A stretch of 19,466 nt of DNA from STF1-107 sp964457935. Lineage in GTDB: Bacteria > Bacillota > Clostridia > Christensenellales > UBA1242. The translations under genes were made by a program, and so were the position numbers. The number at the start of each line of letters is the position of its first letter. Position 1 is the first letter of the stretch. Below the pieces are notes generated by a model. It was given only the letters and a program-made list of their open reading frames with translations. It searched no databases and was not told the DNA's origin. Location of the stretch: contig CAYWFC010000017.1 in the NCBI GenBank assembly GCA_964457935.1, positions 1 through 19,466 on the forward strand, read 5' to 3'. Positions 13,672 to 19,466 of the stretch are shown here, piece by piece.

Positions 13672-15249
13672 ATGCATTGGATAGATGAAGCAGTAGACAA
13701 GATGATAAGTGCTAATCCAGATAAGAACGACTATGTTTGCGCTGCTGGTATTAGTCCATCGGGTTCTATTCATTTAGGAAATTTTAGAGAGTTCATCACC
13801 GCGTATTTTATAGCGGAAGGACTGAAACGTAGAGGTAAAAATGTCAGATTTTACCTATCTTTTGACAATTACGACAGATTGAGAAAGATACCAGCCACTG
13901 TGCGCGCAGTAGTGGGAGATACTTTTGACAAATATGTAGGTATGCCTTATTCTGAAGTGCCAGACCCATTCGGCTGTCACGAGAGTTACGCTGTGCATCA
14001 TGAGGAAGAATTTAAGAATGCTATCAAGCAAATAGGCATTGACGCTGAGTATATATACCAGTCAGACAAGTACAAGAACGGCGACTACACAGACAATATA
14101 GTACTGGCTATGCAAAATAGAGAGAAAATCTATGATATTTTGTACGAATACAAACGCCAAGAAGCCACTGAAGAAGGCAGAGCGAGCTATGTACCGCTGA
14201 GTATATATTGTAGCAAATGTCAGCACGACAGCACGCACGTATACCACATTAGCGATGACAATATGCAGTTGGCATATCGTTGCGAGTGTGGCAATGACGA
14301 GACCATAGATGTCAGGACATATCACCACACCAAACTAGTGTGGAAAGTGGACTGGCCTATGCGCTGGCAGTATGAGAATGTAGACTTCGAGCCGGGTGGC
14401 AAGGATCATGGCACACAGGGTAGTTCTTATACCACAGGTGCGATAATATCGAGAGAAATATACGGCAAGACAGCGCCAGACTTCGTGATGTACGAGTTCG
14501 TCGGCATCAAGGGTGGCGACGGCAAGATGAGCAGTAGCACATCTACTACAGTGTTTACGCCAGCCGAGGTGCTCAAAGTCTGCCCACCAGAGATGCTTTT
14601 GTGGCTATTTAGTCGTGTAGACTGCCGTCAGAGTTGGAATTTCTGCCTTGACGAAGAGATTTTGCGTCAATACCACGAATTCGACAGGATGTGCGAGGCG
14701 TATTACAAGCCTGAATGTCCAGAAAATATCAAGAATATTATGTATTATGCGCTGAACAATACTGGCAAGAAACCTAGCACTGTGTCAGCACAGTTATTGG
14801 CTTCGCTAGCACCTATAGTGAATTTTGACTTCGATATGCTGAAAGGGCTATACGCTAAGTTAAATTTGAATGTCAGTGACGAAGATTTGGCTGACAGACT
14901 GGCTAAGATCAAGTACTGGATGCAGACATATTCGCCAGAGAGCATCACTACGCTCAATACTACCGCTGATGCCGAGTATTACGGCGCGCTGTCTGATGAC
15001 GAAAAGGCTAATATTGACAGATTGTATGAGGAGCTGTCCGCTGGCGACTATTCGCTGGATGCTCTACAGCAATTATTGTACGCCATACCTATGCGCGAAG
15101 GCTGTGATAAGAAGCAAAATCTGGAATTGCAGAAAAAATTCTTTGAGAATGTGTATATGTTATTGACAGGCAAAAAGTCCGGTCCTAGACTATATTTATT
15201 CTTGGGTGCTCTGGACAAAAAACAATATTTAGATTTGCTGAAATTTTAG
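13672..15249 (+). CDS. lysS: Lysine--tRNA ligase, class I
   Basis: 525 aa, ATG with AGAAGGAG. This is the class I (archaeal-type) LysRS, not the class II LysRS of most bacteria. The HIGH motif is HLGN at residues 34-37 (SPSGSIHLGNFREF) and KMSKS is KMSSS at 285-289. Also characteristic are PDPFGCHESYAVHHEEEF, the zinc ribbon CSKC (180-183)...CECG, and DFVMYEFVGIKGGDG. The C-terminal half is a helical anticodon-binding domain of the alpha-helix-cage type. It attaches lysine to tRNA-Lys in the cytoplasm. It has its own strong promoter. The stop codon lies inside a hairpin that may limit read-through into gpsA. Confidence 0.95.
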   Translation: MHWIDEAVDKMISANPDKNDYVCAAGISPSGSIHLGNFREFITAYFIAEGLKRRGKNVRFYLSFDNYDRLRKIPATVRAVVGDTFDKYVGMPYSEVPDPFGCHESYAVHHEEEFKNAIKQIGIDAEYIYQSDKYKNGDYTDNIVLAMQNREKIYDILYEYKRQEATEEGRASYVPLSIYCSKCQHDSTHVYHISDDNMQLAYRCECGNDETIDVRTYHHTKLVWKVDWPMRWQYENVDFEPGGKDHGTQGSSYTTGAIISREIYGKTAPDFVMYEFVGIKGGDGKMSSSTSTTVFTPAEVLKVCPPEMLLWLFSRVDCRQSWNFCLDEEILRQYHEFDRMCEAYYKPECPENIKNIMYYALNNTGKKPSTVSAQLLASLAPIVNFDFDMLKGLYAKLNLNVSDEDLADRLAKIKYWMQTYSPESITTLNTTADAEYYGALSDDEKANIDRLYEELSAGDYSLDALQQLLYAIPMREGCDKKQNLELQKKFFENVYMLLTGKKSGPRLYLFLGALDKKQYLDLLKF

Positions 15250-15269
15250 TGCTAGTCACTAAAATTTTT
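15241..15269 (+). terminator. Hairpin containing the lysS stop codon
   Basis: Perfect 11-bp stem AAATTTTAGTG (15241-15251) / CACTAAAATTT (15257-15267), 5-nt loop, ending in a run of five T (15265-15269). The TAG stop (15247-15249) is in the left arm. It looks like a partial intrinsic terminator or attenuator between lysS and gpsA. A ribosome at the lysS stop would block its folding. Confidence 0.6.
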
Positions 15270-15291
15270 GCCTACAAAAAAGGATACATTT

Positions 15292-16254
15292 ATGAAAATA
15301 TCATTATTGGGCTGTGGCAGATGGGGGTCATTCATCGCATGGTATCTCGACAGGACGGGGCATGATGTCACTGTCTGGGGACGCGAAAAGGATGGGTTAG
15401 TGGACACGCTGTTTGCTACGCGGTCTAATCAATACGTCACTTTTCCTGACACTATCGAGCTAACGCACGACCTGACATACGCTGTGAATAGGGCTGAAGT
15501 GGTCATCATCTCTATCAGCTCTCAAAATGTGAGAGATTTGATGGGCAATGTCTCTAAGGTGGATGGCTATGAGCAGAAAAAGTATTGCCTATGTATGAAA
15601 GGTATAGAAGACACCACCGGCAAGCGCTTGTCCGAAGTGCTGTGCGAGTGCGGAGTGCCTAGTGACCACATTGCTGTGTGGGTAGGACCCGGCCATATCC
15701 AAGAGTTTACTCGCGGAGTGCCAAATGTCATGGTGATCGACTCGGCGAATAAGGAATTGTCCGCATATTTTATAGAGCATTTCAAGAGTGATTTGATCAA
15801 ATATTACCAAGGTGATGACCTTATCGGTACTGAGATAGGCGCGGCTGCCAAGAACGTGCTCGGGCTGGCGGCAGGTATGCTGGACGGACTAGGCTACGGC
15901 GTGCTCAAGGGCGCACTTATGGCGCGCGGTACACGCGAGATATCTAAATTGATGTCCGCTTGTGGTGGCAATGCTTTTTCGGCGTACGGACTGTGTCATC
16001 TAGGAGATTTTGAAGCGACATTGTTCTCGCCGTTTAGTCACAATCGTATGTTTGGGGAGAAATTCGTTAAAGGTGAACATTTTGATAAATTAGCCGAGGG
16101 CGTCGCTACTGCCAAGGCATTGCTCACTCTGGCTGACAAAGTGGGAGTGGAACTCCCTATCACCAGTGCGGTCAATGAGATAATCAATCATAATACCGAC
16201 CCACATGATATGCTGAAATTATTATTTTCGCGTACCAATATTAGAGAATTTTAA
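15292..16254 (+). CDS. gpsA: Glycerol-3-phosphate dehydrogenase [NAD(P)+]
   Basis: 320 aa from ATG 15292, preceded by AAAAGGA. An upstream TTG at 15268 is in the hairpin tail and would add non-conserved residues, so it is rejected. The N-terminal Rossmann motif is LLGCGRWGSFIAWYL (GxGxWG at 7-12). The substrate-binding domain has the catalytic Lys187 in AAKNVLGLAAGMLDGLGYG, and GLCHLGDFEATLFSPFSHNRMFG matches the family. It makes sn-glycerol-3-phosphate from dihydroxyacetone phosphate for phospholipid synthesis, in the cytoplasm. It has no clear promoter of its own, so read-through from lysS is likely. A terminator follows. Confidence 0.95.
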   Translation: MKISLLGCGRWGSFIAWYLDRTGHDVTVWGREKDGLVDTLFATRSNQYVTFPDTIELTHDLTYAVNRAEVVIISISSQNVRDLMGNVSKVDGYEQKKYCLCMKGIEDTTGKRLSEVLCECGVPSDHIAVWVGPGHIQEFTRGVPNVMVIDSANKELSAYFIEHFKSDLIKYYQGDDLIGTEIGAAAKNVLGLAAGMLDGLGYGVLKGALMARGTREISKLMSACGGNAFSAYGLCHLGDFEATLFSPFSHNRMFGEKFVKGEHFDKLAEGVATAKALLTLADKVGVELPITSAVNEIINHNTDPHDMLKLLFSRTNIREF

Positions 16255-16311
16255 TATTGATTTGGTAAATAATAAATTCATAATAATATAAAAAAATACT
16301 AAATTTTATAG

Positions 16312-16339
16312 AAAAAATGCGTTTTTAGCGCATTTTTTT
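16312..16339 (+). terminator. Rho-independent terminator after gpsA
   Basis: Perfect 10-bp stem AAAAAATGCG (16312-16321) / CGCATTTTTT (16329-16338), 7-nt loop, T run to 16339. Confidence 0.9.
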
Positions 16340-16566
16340 GTTTATTTTCACATTTTTTACGATATTTTTTATTTTTTTTGATAAATTTTACATATTTTCT
16401 TTTTTATTTTATACATATTTTTTGCACACACATTTTTGTCGCGTTTGTGGTGGGTGAATTTATATAAAATCGGACGCGCGAGCGCGAGTAGAAGTTTAAG
16501 TATACATCGTGGTATAAAAGTAGCAAATTAATAGATAATAATTTTGTAATTTAGTGCCTATTATTG
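16340..16566. other. AT-rich intergenic region with a GC-rich inverted repeat
   Basis: No credible gene. 16340-16440 is almost pure A/T. At 16475-16486, CGCGCGAGCGCG forms a 5-bp GC-only inverted repeat that stands out in this context. TGG-TATAAA at 16510-16518 is a possible extended -10 without a good -35. This region may hold regulatory sites for the large repeat protein downstream. Confidence 0.4.
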
Positions 16567-16595
16567 TTGACTTTTGACTGCATTCGTTGTAAAAT
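16567..16595 (+). promoter_or_regulatory. Promoter of the InlB-repeat protein gene
   Basis: TTGACT (16567-16572), a 17-bp spacer and TAAAAT (16590-16595). Transcription would start near 16602, giving a leader of about 60 nt before the GTG at 16663. Confidence 0.75.
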
Positions 16596-16662
16596 AGACT
16601 TTGAATATAATGAGGCTAATTGTAGAGTAATCGCAAAAACAATAATGTGTACGAGGTGGGTT

Positions 16663-19466
16663 GTGAAGAAGAATTATAAGAAAATATTTATGGTAGTATT
16701 GACACTATTCGCAGTGTCGTTATTCGCGTGGGGGGGGGCGTTCACTTTTTCTGCGTTTAGCGCGGGGGCTAGCATGGATTATCAGCCTGCGCTGACAGAT
16801 ACATATGATATCAATTATTATGAAGGTAGCACCAAGCTAGAGACAGCAGGTGGTACATATTCTAATGATACACTGAAGGTAGTGACTAAGACAGGATATA
16901 CCTTCCTAAACTGGAATACTAAATCTGATGGTACAGGCACAGCATACCTGCAAGGTACCAAACAGAGCGAACTGTACGATACATTCTCAGGCAATAGCAT
17001 AGACCTATACGCCCAGTGGAGAGCCAATGATTACACCATAGACTATACACTGAATGGTGGTACAGCAGGAAATAGTGCTCCTACTAGCGCTACATACGAT
17101 AAAGTAGTAACAATATCTAATCCTACTCGCATAGGATATACATTCACAGGCTGGACGGCTAGTGGCCTAGACACCAGCACAGCATTGTATGGCACTGCTG
17201 ATAATGCAGTGACTACAAAGTGGGAAAATGCTTCTACTAAAGTAACAGCACAGTACTTCAAGAACTTGACATCTGCCAGTGGCAATAAAGTCACACTCAC
17301 AGCCAACTGGACTGCTAATACATACAAAGTAACATTAGATAATCAAGGAGCAACCTCCGCAGGTACTACAGCATACTACTATCAATATGCCACTACCAAG
17401 ACAATAGACGGTATTACATGCTATTACTACACAGACGAGAATTGTAGTAAATACTTAAGAGGTGGATACTATATAGATGTACCAGCAAAGACAGGCTATA
17501 CATTTGGCGGATATTATACAGGAACAAATGGCACAGGCACACAATACGTCAATAATAGCGGAGAGTGCGTGAACAGTATGTATACAGCAGTAGCAGACCA
17601 TAGCACACTATACGCTCAATGGACTGCTAATACATATACAGTGGTATACAATGGCAATGGAAGCACAAGCGGAAGCACAGCTAGTTCATCACATACATAT
17701 GACGTGGCTAAGAATTTAACAGCGAATGGATTTATACGTACAGGATATACCTTTGCGGGCTGGGCTACTAGTAGCACAGGCAGTGTAGTGTATGCTGACA
17801 AACAATCTGTGACTAACCTGACTAGCACTTCAAAGGGTACATTTAATCTGTATGCCCAGTGGAATGTAGTCACATATACCATTACATATGCAGCAAACAA
17901 CGGTACACTGACAGGTACAGCCGACACAGACTATACTAAGACATATAACATAACTCAAGCAGTAAAACTGCCAAGTACTACATATATCTCACGTACAGGA
18001 TATACCTTTGCAGGCTGGAAAGTAACTACCGCAGGTGGCAACTGGACTACTAGTGACTCAGCGTACACTGGCACAGTATCTGCAGGTAAGTATGGTAATG
18101 TGACATTGACCGCTCAATGGAATGCTAATACATATACTGTCAACTATTACAACGGTGATACGAAACTAGGTTCATCTACACATAATTATGATACAGCCCA
18201 GAAATTAACTACATGGACGACATTGAAAGGCTCTATCACTACATACAGCACATTCTATGGCTGGACCACATCTACCAGTGCTACTACTAGGACATATACA
18301 GACGGTCAGAGCGTAAATAACCTAACTACATCTGCAAATGGTACAATAAATCTATACGCTATAGGCTCAGCTACAGTGACATTGACATACACTACAGCGT
18401 ACGGCACAAAGCCAAGTAACCAAACAGCGACTAGGTATTACAATACGAAAGGTAAAAATGTATCTAGTGTATCATTCACATTAGCGAGCGCATTGACCAC
18501 TACAGGACGCACATTCGGTGGCTGGAGTATAGATTCTAAGACATACACAGCAGGTTCAAGCTATACCAATAGCAGTAATACAGTAAGCATTACTGCGAGC
18601 GCTATCTGGACAACGAATACTTATATAGTCACATTCGATGCAAATGGTGGTACATGTAGTACTAAGATAAAAGAAGTAACATATGGCTCGACATATGGCG
18701 ATCTGCCTACACCTACTGTATATACTAAGACAGGATATTCAGTGGCATTCAAAGGTTGGTTTACGGCTAAGACTAATGGTACACAAGTAACACCATCTAC
18801 CACTGTATCTATAACGGCGAATCAGACACTGTATGCACAGTACACTGAGACTATCAATACATACACCATAACATACTACAAACTAGCATCTGCTACTACA
18901 TGGACTGATGCTACATTGACAGCGACTACATCAGGTACACAGCACGCTACATCGAAAGCAAATTATGGTGGTACTACTACATTGCCAAGTAACCCAGCAG
19001 ACCTAACAGGCTATTCATTCAGCAAGTGGGTAAATGCTAGCGGAACACAAGTAACATCCAGCACTACATTCACAGACAATACTAATGTATTCGCTCAATA
19101 TTCTAGAAAAACATATGTAGTGACTATTAAACCAAACGACACAAGTTACGGTACAGTATCGCCTACCAGTGTGTCAGGAGTACCACATAACTCTGCAGTG
19201 ACAGTAAGCAGTAATACCATAACCATAAATGGTACTAAAGTCACAGCGACACCAGCGACTAATTATAAATTCGTCGAATGGCAGAATGTAACGTCTCCGG
19301 TGACAGGTAATATGACTGTGACTGCGAAGTTTGAACTGGATGTAGCAGCATTGACGGTATATGCTGCGTACAATAGTGCTACAGCGACAGGGACATACAC
19401 AGCAGGTGCTACTGGTGGTACTGTGAAGATTGGTACTGGTACAGCAGGTGCTACTGCTAGCAGTAA
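16663..19466 (+). CDS. Large secreted InlB B-repeat (Flg_new) protein, 3' end outside window
   Basis: Open for 934 codons to the window edge with no stop. I chose GTG 16663 because AGGTGG lies just upstream and it gives a typical signal peptide: KKNYKK, then the hydrophobic IFMVVLTLFAVSLFAWGGAF, with a possible cleavage near FSAGA (33-36). An in-frame ATG at 16645 has no Shine-Dalgarno. The mature part is a chain of about 75-110-residue beta units of the Listeria-Bacteroides repeat type, with GYTF-x-GW-like cores at residues 78, 158, 278, 361 and 446, units opening YTVxY, and units ending LYAQW. Later units are more diverged. The protein is extremely rich in Thr, Tyr, Ala, Ser and Asn. Such proteins are cell-surface or adhesin-like. 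The wall anchor is not in the window. A G9 run (16730-16738) lies in the signal-peptide codons. Confidence 0.88.
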   Translation, partial: MKKNYKKIFMVVLTLFAVSLFAWGGAFTFSAFSAGASMDYQPALTDTYDINYYEGSTKLETAGGTYSNDTLKVVTKTGYTFLNWNTKSDGTGTAYLQGTKQSELYDTFSGNSIDLYAQWRANDYTIDYTLNGGTAGNSAPTSATYDKVVTISNPTRIGYTFTGWTASGLDTSTALYGTADNAVTTKWENASTKVTAQYFKNLTSASGNKVTLTANWTANTYKVTLDNQGATSAGTTAYYYQYATTKTIDGITCYYYTDENCSKYLRGGYYIDVPAKTGYTFGGYYTGTNGTGTQYVNNSGECVNSMYTAVADHSTLYAQWTANTYTVVYNGNGSTSGSTASSSHTYDVAKNLTANGFIRTGYTFAGWATSSTGSVVYADKQSVTNLTSTSKGTFNLYAQWNVVTYTITYAANNGTLTGTADTDYTKTYNITQAVKLPSTTYISRTGYTFAGWKVTTAGGNWTTSDSAYTGTVSAGKYGNVTLTAQWNANTYTVNYYNGDTKLGSSTHNYDTAQKLTTWTTLKGSITTYSTFYGWTTSTSATTRTYTDGQSVNNLTTSANGTINLYAIGSATVTLTYTTAYGTKPSNQTATRYYNTKGKNVSSVSFTLASALTTTGRTFGGWSIDSKTYTAGSSYTNSSNTVSITASAIWTTNTYIVTFDANGGTCSTKIKEVTYGSTYGDLPTPTVYTKTGYSVAFKGWFTAKTNGTQVTPSTTVSITANQTLYAQYTETINTYTITYYKLASATTWTDATLTATTSGTQHATSKANYGGTTTLPSNPADLTGYSFSKWVNASGTQVTSSTTFTDNTNVFAQYSRKTYVVTIKPNDTSYGTVSPTSVSGVPHNSAVTVSSNTITINGTKVTATPATNYKFVEWQNVTSPVTGNMTVTAKFELDVAALTVYAAYNSATATGTYTAGATGGTVKIGTGTAGATASS
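16730..16738 (+). repeat. Homopolymeric G9 tract in the signal-peptide codons
   Basis: Nine consecutive G encode part of Trp23-Gly24-Gly25-Ala26. With nine G the frame stays open. With ten G the frame meets TAG about 8 codons later, and with eight it meets TGA within about 20 codons. Confidence 0.95.

Noticed and set aside
17616..17927. Long minus-strand ORFs inside the InlB-repeat gene
   Set aside because: They are shadows caused by the strong ACA/TAC codon bias of the plus-strand gene. They have no Shine-Dalgarno, and the plus frame encodes clear repeat units.

Overview
The window looks like a chromosomal segment of a moderately AT-rich, probably Gram-positive (Bacillota/Clostridia-like) bacterium, possibly from an uncultured lineage. 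Reasons: strong Shine-Dalgarno sites before most genes, SigA-type promoters with a TGn extended -10 box, a four-cysteine L33, a short single-helix SecE, a RecF that aligns well with the Bacillus protein, and a secreted InlB-type repeat protein. The taxonomic placement is inference. Two aminoacyl-tRNA synthetases are of types uncommon in bacteria: a class I LysRS and a short archaeal-type ValRS. All 15 complete genes end in TAA (11) or TAG (4), and none ends in TGA.

Layout. (1) 1-2998: two large cytoplasmic proteins of unknown function, each with an HExTH zinc-peptidase-like motif followed by a downstream Glu motif. They are separated by six imperfect copies of a 15-bp repeat, mostly at a 19-bp period. 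(2) 3057-5346: a consensus promoter drives rpmG-secE-nusG-rplK-rplA, closed by a clear terminator. The usual rplJ-rplL-rpoBC continuation is absent. (3) 5347-6619: a duplicated promoter-like region, a possible 42-aa leader ORF, and an Amidase_3 protein with two peptidoglycan-binding modules that appears to have lost one zinc-binding His. (4) 6700-7149: a 114-aa orphan gene with its own promoter and a perfect hairpin terminator. (5) 7150-11045, minus strand: a valS-serS operon. Two decayed extra copies of the serS 3' end lie just downstream of the serS stop. (6) 11104-12570: divergent recF, carrying a cysteine-rich zinc-finger-like insertion and a possible leaderless start, then an A-B-B-A repeat block and a bidirectional terminator. 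(7) 12601-13536, minus strand: an unrecognised protein. (8) 13612-16339: class I lysS and gpsA, separated by a hairpin that contains the lysS stop codon. (9) 16340-19466: an AT-rich intergenic stretch with a good promoter, then the 5' part of a very large secreted InlB/Flg_new-repeat protein that runs off the window. Its signal-peptide region contains a run of nine G, in frame as read here; gain or loss of one G would terminate translation early.

Most genes are housekeeping (translation, transcription elongation, secretion, DNA repair, lipid precursor). The accessory signals are the G9 switch candidate in the adhesin-like gene, the RecF insertion, the serS 3'-end copies, the tandem repeats between the two metallopeptidase-like genes, and the degenerate amidase.
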